Below, one piece after another: positions 44,275-53,600 of a DNA stretch of 64,000 nucleotides. How positions within the stretch are numbered: position 1 is the stretch's first letter; every line of letters begins with the position of its first letter. The translations under genes and the position numbers were made by a program. The DNA comes from Bacillus sp. N13C7 (GTDB lineage Bacteria; Bacillota; Bacilli; Bacillales; Bacillaceae), in the NCBI RefSeq assembly GCF_026790065.1, contig NZ_JALAMO010000006.1, positions 93,301-157,300 of the forward strand, written 5' to 3'. Under the pieces are notes generated by a model that searched no databases, was not told where the DNA came from, and was given only the letters and a program-made list of their open reading frames with translations.

Positions 44275-45020
44275 TATCCTTCACCTTCCTCCTCAATTGG
44301 CAGCACCAAATCATATATGCTTGTTAATGATGTGAAAAGCAAATAATCAAATTCCGTGACAATGCTGTCAGACGTCAGCTTGATGACATAGCTCTGTGTC
44401 TCGATAGTAAAAGGGATGAGAACCATTTTTCCGTATTGGTCGTAATAAACATCCTTTCGATCAAGCCGTGTTTGCACGTCTGCCGGATTGTCCATATGCT
44501 CAGTTAACCGGTCTTTATCAGCCTGTGTCGAATAGTGACAAAGGGAGGCCGTTAAGTTCATTTTATCGGCATAGGTTTTCAACAGCTTATCAATACCTTC
44601 AGCATATGCTTCTATACTTCCATAATAAACATGGATCGGTTCGTTTTTCAATAGGTATTGGTATGTTTTCAGCCGATTGAGGTACATGTGGAGCATTTCG
44701 TTGTTTTCTTCGAGAATTTCTCTTGTGTCTGTTTCCAGTTCGCTGCCGGCCAGTTTTTTGACATATGCGCTTAAGAAGATGAAAGCATCAATTAAAGCGA
44801 AACTGACAGCCACAATGAGGTACCGTTCCCAGTGGGTAAACAGGGAAGAGGGCTCATATGTCCAGTATACCATAGCGCCCAGAACAAACAGCAAGTACCA
44901 TGTTTTCCGGATGGCGGACATTTTTTCTTTGACCTGCGATTCGAACCGCCACGTGGCGTACACGTATAAGCCTAATCCGGCCATGATGCACCAGACCATG
45001 ATCTGAAAGAATAAAAGCAT
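44274..45020 (-). CDS. spoIISA: Toxin SpoIISA
   Basis: A 248-residue membrane toxin: three hydrophobic segments within the first 90 residues (LLFFQIMVWCIMAGLGLYVYA; TWYLLFVLGAMVYWTYEP; YLIVAVSFALIDAFIFLSAYV) and a cytosolic GAF-like domain. Uncontrolled expression damages the membrane and blocks sporulation; SpoIISB counters it. Situated immediately right of the prophage, convergent with the acyltransferase. Alternative start sites cannot be excluded; ATG 45020 agrees with the family length. Confidence 0.95.
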   Translation of the reverse strand: MLLFFQIMVWCIMAGLGLYVYATWRFESQVKEKMSAIRKTWYLLFVLGAMVYWTYEPSSLFTHWERYLIVAVSFALIDAFIFLSAYVKKLAGSELETDTREILEENNEMLHMYLNRLKTYQYLLKNEPIHVYYGSIEAYAEGIDKLLKTYADKMNLTASLCHYSTQADKDRLTEHMDNPADVQTRLDRKDVYYDQYGKMVLIPFTIETQSYVIKLTSDSIVTEFDYLLFTSLTSIYDLVLPIEEEGEG

Positions 45021-45094
45021 ACATCAATCCCTCACATCTGAAATAGGTTCTGCTTATTGTATTCGAGAGATCCGGCAGGTTTTCCTGTTTCATC

Positions 45095-45125
45095 AAAAAA
45101 ACCGCTCCTTTGACAGAAGCGGTGT
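45095..45125 (-). terminator. Terminator of pit
   Basis: On the minus strand ACCGCTTC ... GGAGCGGT followed by seven Ts. Confidence 0.8.
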
Positions 45126-45129
45126 AACA

Positions 45130-46131
45130 TTAGAAAATCATATTTAAAATAAAGTAAGCGATGGCACCAAGTGTAGCTGAAATCGGAAGCGTAATGACCC
45201 ATGTAATAAGCATCCGCTTAGCTGTGCCCCAGTTTACGCCTTTTACCCGGTGTGACGCACCGACGCCAAGGATTGATGAAGAAATGACGTGGGTTGTACT
45301 GACCGGCAAATGAATAAATGTAGCACCGAAAATAATGGCTGCTCCGGTTAAGTCAGCAGATACGCCGTTTACCGGACGGATCTTCATGATCTTTCCGCCA
45401 ACGGTTTTGATGATTTTCCATCCGCCGATTGAAGTTCCGAGACCCATCGCTGTGGCGCAGGCGAATTGCACCCATGTTGGAATATCATTAGCAGAAGTAT
45501 GTAAATTCGCTGTGATGAGAGCCATTGTGATAATACCCATTGCTTTTTGTGCATCGTTTGTTCCGTGTGTATACGATTGCAGGGCAGCTGTTACAATTTG
45601 CACTCTGCGGAATTGCTTGTTCGTTTTCGCCAAATTGCTGTCTTTGAAAATCAGCTTAACGATGCTGTAAAGAATAAAACCAAGGACAAAGGCAATAATT
45701 GGTGATAGGATCAGCGCTTCAATGATTTTAATGAAGCCCTTATAATTTAACGCAGCAAAACCGGCTGCCGCAATGGCTGCACCGGCAATAGCCCCGATGA
45801 TGGCATGGGATGAGCTGCTTGGGATGCCGTAGTACCATGTGATAAGGTTCCAGGCAATCGCAGCAACTAGCGCAGCCAAAATCACGACAGAGCCATTCTC
45901 TAACGTATAAGGATCCACAATGTCTTTTGTAATGGTTTTGGCAACACCTGTAAATGTCATTGCTCCGACAAAGTTCATCACAGCAGCCAATATAATGGCA
46001 TGGCGAGGTTTCAACGCTTTTGTTGATACCGAAGTCGCAATTGCGTTTGCCGTATCATGAAACCCGTTGATGAAATCAAACGCCAGAGCACAAATGACTA
46101 TTAGTATCGTTAATATAAATAGAATATCCAT
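45130..46131 (-). CDS. pit: Low-affinity inorganic phosphate transporter
   Basis: A 333-residue PiT family permease (PHO4) with about ten membrane helices. The two GANDVAN-like signatures are seen as GFHDTANAIATSVSTKALKPRHAI near the N-terminus and QSYTHGTNDAQKAMGIIT in the middle. It couples metal-phosphate uptake to the proton gradient. It is 12 bases downstream of ykaA on the same strand, the usual arrangement with the accessory DUF47 protein. Confidence 0.93.
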   Translation of the reverse strand: MDILFILTILIVICALAFDFINGFHDTANAIATSVSTKALKPRHAIILAAVMNFVGAMTFTGVAKTITKDIVDPYTLENGSVVILAALVAAIAWNLITWYYGIPSSSSHAIIGAIAGAAIAAAGFAALNYKGFIKIIEALILSPIIAFVLGFILYSIVKLIFKDSNLAKTNKQFRRVQIVTAALQSYTHGTNDAQKAMGIITMALITANLHTSANDIPTWVQFACATAMGLGTSIGGWKIIKTVGGKIMKIRPVNGVSADLTGAAIIFGATFIHLPVSTTHVISSSILGVGASHRVKGVNWGTAKRMLITWVITLPISATLGAIAYFILNMIF

Positions 46132-46143
46132 TTTTACCCCTCG

Positions 46144-46761
46144 TTACGCGTTTTTCATAATGATGGTTTCAAGATTATTGGCAACACTTTGACAAGAGTC
46201 GGCTATTTCTTCAAGCGTTTCGTAAATTTCGCGATATTGAATAACTTTAATTGGATCTGTTTCATTTCCGAAAAGATTCTTTAATGATTTTCTGTGCAAG
46301 TTGTCACAGCTGTGCTCATATTCTTTAATTTTGATTGCGTGAGGCTGAATATCCTTTAAGCGGTTTTCTGCCAGCAGCTCTATGGTAATCAAAATCTCTT
46401 TCGCACATTCTCTGATGTATCCGCTGAATTTATCGATATGCTCGTCTGATGAAGTAATGGAGAAAATCTCCATCATGGCAGAGAAATGTTCGATACCGTC
46501 AAGCACATCATCCAGGCTGTTTGTCAGCTGAAGGATATCTTCGCGCTCAATAGGAGTGATGAACGCCTTGTTAAGCTCTTTAATCATGACATGAACATGA
46601 TTGTCACCTTTTGTTTCGTATTCCTTTAACGTATCTGCAAATTCTTTAAGCGTCGTTTGGTTAGTGACCTTAAAATTCACAAAATATTCTGCAGTTTCGT
46701 CTATGTTCTTTGCAATTTCTGTTAAAAGGAGTGAGAACTTATCTTTTTTTCTTCTTATCAT
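46144..46761 (-). CDS. ykaA: PiT accessory protein (DUF47, PhoU-like)
   Basis: A 205-residue all-helical protein of the DUF47/PhoU-like family (FSLLLTEIAKNIDETAEYFVNFK ... YETKGDNHVHVMIKELNKAFITPIEREDILQLTNSLDDVLDGIEHF ... YEHSCDNLHRKSLKNLFG). The E.G/D.H and IEREDI metal motifs are present. ATG 46761 has GGAGGG upstream; the frame goes on to 46797. It modulates the phosphate transporter encoded downstream (known for the family). Confidence 0.9.
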   Translation of the reverse strand: MIRRKKDKFSLLLTEIAKNIDETAEYFVNFKVTNQTTLKEFADTLKEYETKGDNHVHVMIKELNKAFITPIEREDILQLTNSLDDVLDGIEHFSAMMEIFSITSSDEHIDKFSGYIRECAKEILITIELLAENRLKDIQPHAIKIKEYEHSCDNLHRKSLKNLFGNETDPIKVIQYREIYETLEEIADSCQSVANNLETIIMKNA

Positions 46762-47004
46762 TAAAAACCCTCCATAGTTTGAATGAACAATGCACACATC
46801 AAATTATTATATAGCCTTTTGTCGAAAAAAAACAGGTAAAGTCGAAAAAAACGTATCTTGACTTTTTCGATAAATCATGTCTCCTTATTTTGACCTACTT
46901 CGCTACAAAAAAACGACCCAAGTTTGCAAAAACTTTCTGCTTAACGTAAAAAGTATATCAAAAGTTGTGTTTTTCCTGTCAACTTTTATCTTCTGTTTCA
47001 CCAA

Positions 47005-47036
47005 AAAACGGTTCCCTAAACAAGGGAACCGTTTTA
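47005..47036 (-). terminator. Terminator of steT
   Basis: AAAACGGTTCCCT / AGGGAACCGTTTTTT on the minus strand, ending one base beyond the steT stop. Confidence 0.85.
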
Positions 47037-48353
47037 TCAGTTTGCTTTTCGTTTTTTCATCCAGTAATAAACAGGCAGTCCGGCAAGGCCGATGAGGATG
47101 GATAATCCGCAGCTCAGTGTATCTGTAATGAGTGTGCTTCCTAACACAAAAAAGGAGCCTGCGATGGCCAAAATCGGCATGAAAGGATAAAGCGGGACAC
47201 TATAGGCGCGCTTTTCTCCCTTTGCTCGCTTGCGGAGGATAAACACTGCAAAAAAGGCCATTACATAAAAAATGTAGATCATGAAAATAGAGATTTCTGA
47301 GAGCTTATCAGGGTTGCTGATCAGCATCATAATCAAAGCCACAGCAATTTGAAAAGAAATCGCAATCCATGGCGTGCGGAACGTTGGGTGTACATGTGAC
47401 AGTTTTTCAGCGAATGGAAGCTGTTTTCGTTCCGCCATTGCAAATGACACTCGCGGGAAAGAAAGAACCTTTCCGTTTAAGCAGCCGAAGATACTGACAA
47501 TAATCCCGACACTGATCAGCTTTCCGCCAATTGAACCGAACAGCATGGTGGCAGCAGTGCTTGTTGCATTTTCACCAAGCGTGACGATTTCGTTCGAAGA
47601 CAGGATGTGAAGCAATGCAAAGTTAATGAAAATATAGATTGCTGTTACAATTAATAATCCGCCCGTCATTGCGCGTGGCAGCAGCTTTTCGGGATTTTTC
47701 ATTTCTCCGCCGAGAGCGGCCAGAAGAATCCATCCGTCGTAAGCAAACAGTGTGGCCAAAATGGCTGCTCCGAAGTTCATATCGGAAATGCTCTCATTTA
47801 CTGCTGTGAAAATGTGCTGATCGCCTTTCCAAAGACCAAAGATGATGATGCATGCAATCGGAATCAGCTTTCCGATCGTTGTCAGCGTTTGGACGAAGCC
47901 GCCGTATTTTGTACCGATAATATTAATAACGCATAAAAAGAGAACTGCTATAATTCCGATTACCTTTGATAGGACAGATCCCCAGCCGAAAAGATTTGCC
48001 ATTAAAGATCCAAAATATAAACCTAGGGCGCCAATAATCGCCGGACCGTAAATGATAATCTGCACCCAGCCGCACAAAAATCCCCAAAACTCCCCATACA
48101 CTTCTTCAAGGTACGTATAGAGCCCGCCGGTTTTTGGTATTTGCGTTCCGATTTCCGCGATTGTCAAACCGCCCGCCAGTGTTAAAATCCCGCCTAACAG
48201 CCAGGCGAACAGCGCTGTTTTTGAATCACCAGAATAAGCGAGCACAGCGCCAGGCTTCATAAAAACACCCGAGCCGATGATGGTTCCGATGACAAGAGTA
48301 AGGGCAAACAAGAGGCCTATCTCTTTTTTCAAACCGTTGTCTTCAGTATGCAT
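47037..48353 (-). CDS. steT: Serine/threonine exchanger (APC/LAT family)
   Basis: A 438-residue, 12-helix amino acid transporter. TLVIGTIIGSGVFMKPGAVLAYSG in helix 1 is the APC/LAT substrate-binding stretch; LATLFAYDGWILLAALGGEMKNPEKLLPRAMTGG is also diagnostic. SteT (YkbA) is an obligate Ser/Thr exchanger and a model of LAT-type transporters. Start ATG 48353 after TAGGAGG on the minus strand. Confidence 0.93.
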   Translation of the reverse strand: MHTEDNGLKKEIGLLFALTLVIGTIIGSGVFMKPGAVLAYSGDSKTALFAWLLGGILTLAGGLTIAEIGTQIPKTGGLYTYLEEVYGEFWGFLCGWVQIIIYGPAIIGALGLYFGSLMANLFGWGSVLSKVIGIIAVLFLCVINIIGTKYGGFVQTLTTIGKLIPIACIIIFGLWKGDQHIFTAVNESISDMNFGAAILATLFAYDGWILLAALGGEMKNPEKLLPRAMTGGLLIVTAIYIFINFALLHILSSNEIVTLGENATSTAATMLFGSIGGKLISVGIIVSIFGCLNGKVLSFPRVSFAMAERKQLPFAEKLSHVHPTFRTPWIAISFQIAVALIMMLISNPDKLSEISIFMIYIFYVMAFFAVFILRKRAKGEKRAYSVPLYPFMPILAIAGSFFVLGSTLITDTLSCGLSILIGLAGLPVYYWMKKRKAN

Positions 48354-48738
48354 GTCCTTAACCTCCTATGATGTTGAAGCTTATGATGAAGAATCTATTT
48401 TTCATATTGTAAACCCTATTTTAGAAAAGTAAAATAAAATAAATTTTCTGATTTTCGATAATTGCTTTGTTTGTGACGGATAAATTTATGAAAACGCCTA
48501 CTTTATTAAGTTATAAACGAACAAATATATAATTTTTTAGTTGGAAAGTTCGTGTTTTGAGTTAGGGGTTTAGCTGGTATCGAAGGTGCAGCGTGAAATC
48601 AGCGAATGAACGAACCTTTGTTGAAGCTGATATGTTGACTTTTCCATGCGAATAAAATACCTTGTCATTAGAACAATAAACCTAAAACTATGATATAATA
48701 TCTCGAAATCGAGATAAAATGACCTGGAGGGACAGCAT
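48354..48738. other. Divergent intergenic region steT / mhqA
   Basis: A 385-base AT-rich stretch. Near steT there is a minus-strand TACAAT at 48406-48411 with no good -35. Near mhqA lie a TATAAT at 48694-48699 and the operator palindrome. Between about 48440 and 48690 I see no gene or clear signal. Confidence 0.6.
48699..48716. promoter_or_regulatory. MhqR operator upstream of mhqA
   Basis: Perfect palindrome TATCTCGA-AA-TCGAGATA directly after the TATAAT at 48694-48699. This is the known MhqR motif, so bound repressor would cover the transcription start. Confidence 0.85.
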
Positions 48739-49689
48739 ATGAAAGTCAATGGCATTCACCACGTGTCTGCATTAACCGCCGATGCACAAAAAAACTTGGA
48801 TTTCTATAAGAACGTATTAGGATTAAAGCTTGTCAAAAAATCCGTCAACCAGGATGAACCGACAATGTATCATCTATTCTACGGAGATGAAGTGGCCAAT
48901 CCCGGAACCGAGCTGACGTTTTTCGAGATTCCCCGCATTGCACCGTTTCATGCGGGAACAAACAGCATTTCTTCTATTGGATTGCGCGTTCCAAGCACAG
49001 AAGCACTCCATTACTGGAAAGAGCGTTTTGAAGAGCATCAGGTGGCGCATAGCGGCATTGCCAAAAGAGCCGGGCGTGACATATTGGCATTCCAAGACCA
49101 TGAAGGACAGCGCCTTGTCCTGACTGCTGATGAGAAAGGCAAAGGTTATGGCCTGCCTGTTAAACAAAGCGGCATTCCGGAAGAATTTTCATTTCGCGGG
49201 TTAGGACCGGTTGAACTGACTGTGCCTTACGCTGATTCAACCTTACACGTATTGATAAATATTCTTGGTTTTACAGAAATCAGCCGGGAATCAGTTGAAG
49301 GACAAGGAACCGCCGTTATTTTGGAATCAGGAGAAGGCGGTGCGGCAACGGAAATCCATTTAATAGAAAGAAATGATCTTCCGCGCGAGCGCCAAGGCAA
49401 AGGAAGTGTTCACCATGTCGCATTTCGCGTAAGAGATGAAGAAGAGCTTGCCGGATGGCATCAAATCATCAGCCGAGAAGGGTACAGCAATTCCGGCATT
49501 GTTGAACGCTATTACTTCAAGGCACTGTATTTCAGAGAGCCGAACGGCATTCTGTTCGAGCTATCAACAGACGGACCGGGCTTTATGGTTGATGAAAACC
49601 TTGATGAGCTTGGCCAAACGATCGCTCTTCCGCCGTACCTTGAACATCGAAGAGCTGAAATTGAAGCAAAACTAAAACCAATTCAATAA
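48739..49689 (+). CDS. mhqA: Hydroquinone-specific dioxygenase (glyoxalase/VOC)
   Basis: A 316-residue ring-cleaving dioxygenase (YkcA/MhqA) with two vicinal-oxygen-chelate modules; metal ligands in HHVSALTADAQKNLDFYKNVLGLKLVKKSV (His), HHVAFRVRDEEEL (His) and ILFELSTDGPGF (Glu). Acts on hydroquinone-type electrophiles. The MhqR operator in the promoter fits induction by quinones. CTGGAGGG precedes ATG. Monocistronic. Confidence 0.92.
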   Translation: MKVNGIHHVSALTADAQKNLDFYKNVLGLKLVKKSVNQDEPTMYHLFYGDEVANPGTELTFFEIPRIAPFHAGTNSISSIGLRVPSTEALHYWKERFEEHQVAHSGIAKRAGRDILAFQDHEGQRLVLTADEKGKGYGLPVKQSGIPEEFSFRGLGPVELTVPYADSTLHVLINILGFTEISRESVEGQGTAVILESGEGGAATEIHLIERNDLPRERQGKGSVHHVAFRVRDEEELAGWHQIISREGYSNSGIVERYYFKALYFREPNGILFELSTDGPGFMVDENLDELGQTIALPPYLEHRRAEIEAKLKPIQ

Positions 49690-49704
49690 ACTGTGTTTTC
49701 ATTT

Positions 49705-49735
49705 GCCTTCCGGCGCGGCCGGAAGGTTTTTTATT
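49705..49735 (+). terminator. Terminator of mhqA
   Basis: GCCTTCCGG, CGCGG loop, CCGGAAGGT then TTTTT. Confidence 0.85.
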
Positions 49736-49919
49736 TTGGCATAAACATTGGGCAGGAAAGATCATGCGCAGATTGGGAGAAAAGGCTTAAAACCCTTTGT
49801 GTATATGGGCGATTGGCATGAAAGAGCCTCGGCAAAAATATTGTCTTTGTTTATTAATAGTTTATTCATATTTGCTTGTTACACTATCTCAAAGTTAGAC
49901 AAAAAGGAGTGAAAAACAC

Positions 49920-52109
49920 GTGGAAAAGAAAAAACGCGAGCTGGATATCGTCCTCATCCTCATTTTGCTCGCATCTGCATTCTTAAATATCTATAACATT
50001 TGGAAGGACGACACGGTGAATCCTTATTACACCGCGGCAGTTACAAGTATGATGCAAAGCTTTCATAATTTCTTTTATGCTTCGTTCGATGCTGCCGGCT
50101 TTATAACAGTTGATAAACCGCCTGTTACATACCAAATCCAAACGATCAGTGCGCTGATATTCGGTATGCATGGGTGGAGTGTCATTCTCCCTCAGGCATT
50201 GGCGGGTGTAGGCTCAGTACTTCTTATGTACCTGCTGATAAAGCCGGCATTCGGAAAAACGGCGGCGCGCATTGCCTCATTTGTTATGGCCTGTACGCCA
50301 ATTGCAGTAGCTGTAGCACGTACAAACAATGTTGATGCATTACTGGTATTTTTCTTGTTGCTGGCTACATGGCTTCTCTTTAAAGCCATCAGAAAAGGAA
50401 AGCTGATCTGGCTGTTAGCGGCATTTTTCGTCGTTGGAGTAGGTTTCAATACAAAAATGCTTCAGGCTTATATGATTTTACCGGCCTTCTTATTGTTCTA
50501 TCTGATTGCGGCAAACGCCACGATGAAGAAAAAAATCATGTCGTTGGTAAGTGCATTTGCCGTATTAGCAGCCGTTTCGTTATCATGGCCGCTCATTGTT
50601 GACAATGTCCCTGCAAGCAAACGGCCTTATATCGGAAGCAGCCAGACCAACTCTGTTTTAGAATTGGCTTTCGGCTATAACGGGATTCAGCGGCTGATAG
50701 GCCAAAATTCCGGCGGCCAGGGTGGGACAAACGGAGACGCTTCAAAAGAAATGTCTTCTTCCGATAACACGCAAGCACCGCCTAATCAGTCATCCAGCAG
50801 CAGCTCTTCAAGTGATGACAAATCATCAAATGCCAATATGACGCAACCTCCAGCCAATGGCCAAATGCCAACCAACGGAGAAATGCCAAGCGGCGGTCAA
50901 GGAGGCCCTCCGAGCGGAGGAGATGGCGGACAAGGCGGACCTGGCAGAGACGGAGGGAAAGGCGGTACAGGAACCGGCTCGAAAATGCAATCAGGTTCAG
51001 GAATGTTCGGAACGGGAACACCTGGTCCGCTGCGGCTTTTCCAACAAGAATTATCGGATCAAATCAGCTGGCTTCTGCCATTTGCAATTTTTGGAATCGC
51101 AGGCTTACTGATTGCAGGCGCGAGAGAAAGAAGAAGGCTATCTGCTGAACAGAAGGAAACGGTGTTCTGGGTCGCATGGCTTGTACCGATTGCCGGATTC
51201 TTCAGTGTCGCAGAATTTTTCCATCACTATTATCTCATTATGCTGGCACCGCCGATTGCGGCTCTAGTCGGTGCGGGCTGGGTTGCTCTTGTTCATCTGT
51301 ACCGCAATCAGACAGGCTGGAAATCATGGCTTCTGCCGGCAGCGATTATTGCGACAACTGCATTTGAATTGTTTATTCTCAGGAACTACAACGATCAGAT
51401 CGGAGCGGGCTGGAGCATTGGTGTAGGCGTTCTCGGCGCGCTGTCAGCGATTGCTCTGCTGCTGTTCAAACAGCGCCAAAAACCGATCAGTTATTATGTA
51501 TCCCTTGCAGCTCTTCTCGCATTGCTGGTGATGCCGATTTATTGGGCAAGCACACCGCTTCTGTACGGAGGAAACAGCTCACAGCCTGAAACGGGTCCTC
51601 AGCTCGCTTCAACCAGCGGAAAAGGCATGAGAATGTCTGATGCAACTGTAAATGAAAAACTCATCAACTATTTAGAGGAGAATAACTCCGGAGCTGAATA
51701 CCTATTCGCCACAACCGACTCGAACACAGCTGCTCCATATATTATCAAAACGAAGAAAGCTGTTATGACAATCGGCGGATTCAGCGGTTCTGACCCGGCT
51801 ATCACACTGACTCAATTTAAAAAGCTTGTAAAAGAAGGAAAGGTGAAATACTTCTTAGCTTCTGGAAGAGGAAGAGGCGGAAACAATGACATTGTTGAAT
51901 GGGTAGAGAAAAACGGAATAGAAGTGTCATCAGATAAATGGCAATCAAGTTCTGATCACCAAACATCATCTGATCAGAAAACAGACAATACTGATTCAGC
52001 CGATACATCAAGCAGTAGCAAGGCATCAGGCGAAAACGGCCAAATGGGCGGCGGACCTGGCGGAATGAATCAGTCGGCTACATTATACGAATTACATGCT
52101 GATGAATAG
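49920..52109 (+). CDS. ykcB: Membrane glycosyltransferase (GT-C, ArnT/PMT-like)
   Basis: A 729-residue protein starting at GTG 49920 after AAAGGAGTG. It has a GT-C layout: first extracytoplasmic loop with the acidic motif NIWKDDTVNPYYTAAV, and the lipid-binding TVDKPPVTYQIQTISALIFGMHGWSV, then about 11 helices. A long Gly/Ser/Pro-rich extracytoplasmic insert (about residues 260-370) and a Ser/Asp-rich C-terminus (after 690) interrupt it. With YkcC it should transfer a sugar from undecaprenyl phosphate to an outer-surface acceptor (family-based inference); the acceptor is unknown. Confidence 0.9.
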   Translation: MEKKKRELDIVLILILLASAFLNIYNIWKDDTVNPYYTAAVTSMMQSFHNFFYASFDAAGFITVDKPPVTYQIQTISALIFGMHGWSVILPQALAGVGSVLLMYLLIKPAFGKTAARIASFVMACTPIAVAVARTNNVDALLVFFLLLATWLLFKAIRKGKLIWLLAAFFVVGVGFNTKMLQAYMILPAFLLFYLIAANATMKKKIMSLVSAFAVLAAVSLSWPLIVDNVPASKRPYIGSSQTNSVLELAFGYNGIQRLIGQNSGGQGGTNGDASKEMSSSDNTQAPPNQSSSSSSSSDDKSSNANMTQPPANGQMPTNGEMPSGGQGGPPSGGDGGQGGPGRDGGKGGTGTGSKMQSGSGMFGTGTPGPLRLFQQELSDQISWLLPFAIFGIAGLLIAGARERRRLSAEQKETVFWVAWLVPIAGFFSVAEFFHHYYLIMLAPPIAALVGAGWVALVHLYRNQTGWKSWLLPAAIIATTAFELFILRNYNDQIGAGWSIGVGVLGALSAIALLLFKQRQKPISYYVSLAALLALLVMPIYWASTPLLYGGNSSQPETGPQLASTSGKGMRMSDATVNEKLINYLEENNSGAEYLFATTDSNTAAPYIIKTKKAVMTIGGFSGSDPAITLTQFKKLVKEGKVKYFLASGRGRGGNNDIVEWVEKNGIEVSSDKWQSSSDHQTSSDQKTDNTDSADTSSSSKASGENGQMGGGPGGMNQSATLYELHADE

Positions 52110-52120
52110 GAGGAGAAAAC

Positions 52121-53092
52121 ATGAGCAGACATATTCAATATTCCATTGTTGTACCTGTGTATAATGAGGAGCTTGTCATTCATGAAACCTATCAGCGCTT
52201 AAAAGAGGTCATGGATCAAACGAAGGAAAACTACGAGCTGCTTTTTGTCAACGATGGAAGCAAAGATCGCAGTATTGATATTTTAAGAGAACACAGCCTG
52301 ATCGATCCGAGAGTGAAGATCATTGATTTTTCAAGGAACTTTGGGCACCAGATCGCCATTACAGCAGGTATGGATTATGCACAGGGGAATGCAATCGTCG
52401 TCATTGACGCCGATTTGCAGGACCCTCCTGAATTGATTTTAGATATGATTGAAAAATGGAAGGAAGGCTATGAGGTTGTGTACGCCGTGCGGACAAAACG
52501 AAAAGGGGAAACCTTTTTCAAAAAACAAACTGCGGCTATGTTTTACCGGCTTCTCAGCAGCATGACAGATATTGATATCCCGATTGATACGGGGGATTTC
52601 CGCCTCATGGACAGAAAAGTCTGTGATGAAATGAAGAGGTTAAAAGAAAAAAATCCTTTTGTCAGAGGGTTAGTCAGCTGGGTGGGCTTCAAACAGACAG
52701 CAGTCGAGTATGTACGTGATGAAAGGCTCGCCGGAGAAACAAAGTACCCGCTGAAAAAAATGCTGAAGCTGTCAATGGATGGCATCACGACGTTTTCACA
52801 CAAACCGCTGAAGCTGGCAAGCTATGCGGGGATTCTCATGTCAGGTGCAGGATTTCTGTATATGTTTATCGTGCTCTATCTGAAGCTATTTACAGACAGC
52901 ACGATTACAGGCTGGTCATCACTTGTTGTGATCCAGCTCCTGTTCAGCGGCATCGTTCTTCTAATTCTGGGGATGATCGGCGAATATATCGGCAGAATCT
53001 ATGATGAAGCTAAAGACAGACCGCTTTACATCGTTCAGAAATCGTATGGAATTGAAAATAAAAGATTCTACAGAGACCAGCATATGTCATAA
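52121..53092 (+). CDS. ykcC: Undecaprenyl-phosphate glycosyltransferase (GT2)
   Basis: A 323-residue GT2 enzyme. The GT-A domain has IVVPVYNEE, LFVNDGSKD and VVIDADLQDPPELI; two C-terminal membrane helices (AGILMSGAGFLYMFIVLYLKL; LVVIQLLFSGIVLLILGMIGEYIG) place it at the membrane inner face. Similar to CsbB/GtrB. It likely makes a polyprenyl-phosphate sugar used by YkcB, 11 bases upstream in the same operon. Sugar unknown. Confidence 0.92.
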   Translation: MSRHIQYSIVVPVYNEELVIHETYQRLKEVMDQTKENYELLFVNDGSKDRSIDILREHSLIDPRVKIIDFSRNFGHQIAITAGMDYAQGNAIVVIDADLQDPPELILDMIEKWKEGYEVVYAVRTKRKGETFFKKQTAAMFYRLLSSMTDIDIPIDTGDFRLMDRKVCDEMKRLKEKNPFVRGLVSWVGFKQTAVEYVRDERLAGETKYPLKKMLKLSMDGITTFSHKPLKLASYAGILMSGAGFLYMFIVLYLKLFTDSTITGWSSLVVIQLLFSGIVLLILGMIGEYIGRIYDEAKDRPLYIVQKSYGIENKRFYRDQHMS

Positions 53093-53096
53093 TCAC

Positions 53097-53128
53097 AAAC
53101 CCCTGTCCATTAAGGACTGGGGTTTTTT
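53097..53128 (+). terminator. Terminator of ykcBC
   Basis: AAACCCCTGTCC, ATTAA loop, GGACTGGGGTTTTTT. Confidence 0.9.
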
Positions 53129-53215
53129 ATTCTGCATGAATCAATGGAAAAGATGCTGATAGACATATGGGAATAAGGGATTGCAAACTTGTACTGCCGT
53201 TCAGGCATGCTGAAA

Positions 53216-53266
53216 TAAAAACAGCAAAGCCTAAAAAAGTTTTCAACCTTAGGCTTTGCTGCATGT
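53216..53266 (-). terminator. Terminator of the 58-residue gene
   Basis: On the minus strand GCAGCAAAGCCTAA pairs with TTAGGCTTTGCTG, then TTTTTA. The stem begins in the stop codon region. Confidence 0.75.
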
Positions 53267-53442
53267 CAGCTGTGATATTGCGGGGCTTTTAAGAAACGCC
53301 TGATCACTGCCGTACCAGTGACGTTTAATAGAATACTGGCACCCAGTACAGCTCCCCACGCCAATGTCGATTCAGTAAGAAGAAAGCTCAGCAATAGAAA
53401 AGCCAATCCGGCGCAGGTCATACTCAATCCCATGGTTTTCAT
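53266..53442 (-). CDS. Small membrane protein
   Basis: A 58-residue protein from ATG 53442, seven bases after AGGAGGT on the minus strand. Two hydrophobic segments (GLSMTCAGLAFLLLSFLLTE and WGAVLGASILLNVTGTAVI) suggest a hairpin in the membrane, with a basic C-terminus (RRFLKAPQYHS). Terminator directly downstream. No family recognised. Ribosome site, hydrophobic pattern and terminator argue for a real gene. Confidence 0.78.
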   Translation of the reverse strand: MKTMGLSMTCAGLAFLLLSFLLTESTLAWGAVLGASILLNVTGTAVIRRFLKAPQYHS

Positions 53443-53556
53443 GTTTATACCTCCTAGCAAACGATATCTCGTGCATCTGATGAGAATGATGTCAGTCTGT
53501 ATGATATACGGATGCCTAGGCAGAAAGTTTCATAGTACGATCAGGTCTTTTGGTCA

Positions 53557-53594
53557 ATAAAAAGCCTCAGTCCGCTTTTGCGGGCTGAGGCGCT
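53557..53594 (-). terminator. Terminator of htrA
   Basis: GCCTCAGCCCGC / GCGGACTGAGGC with AAAA loop, then TTTTT on the minus strand. Confidence 0.9.
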
Positions 53595-53600
53595 ATTTTT

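Noticed and set aside
48440-48690. Possible gene or regulatory RNA in the long steT-mhqA gap
   Set aside because: No good frame with a ribosome site, and no convincing hairpin; left as unexplained sequence.
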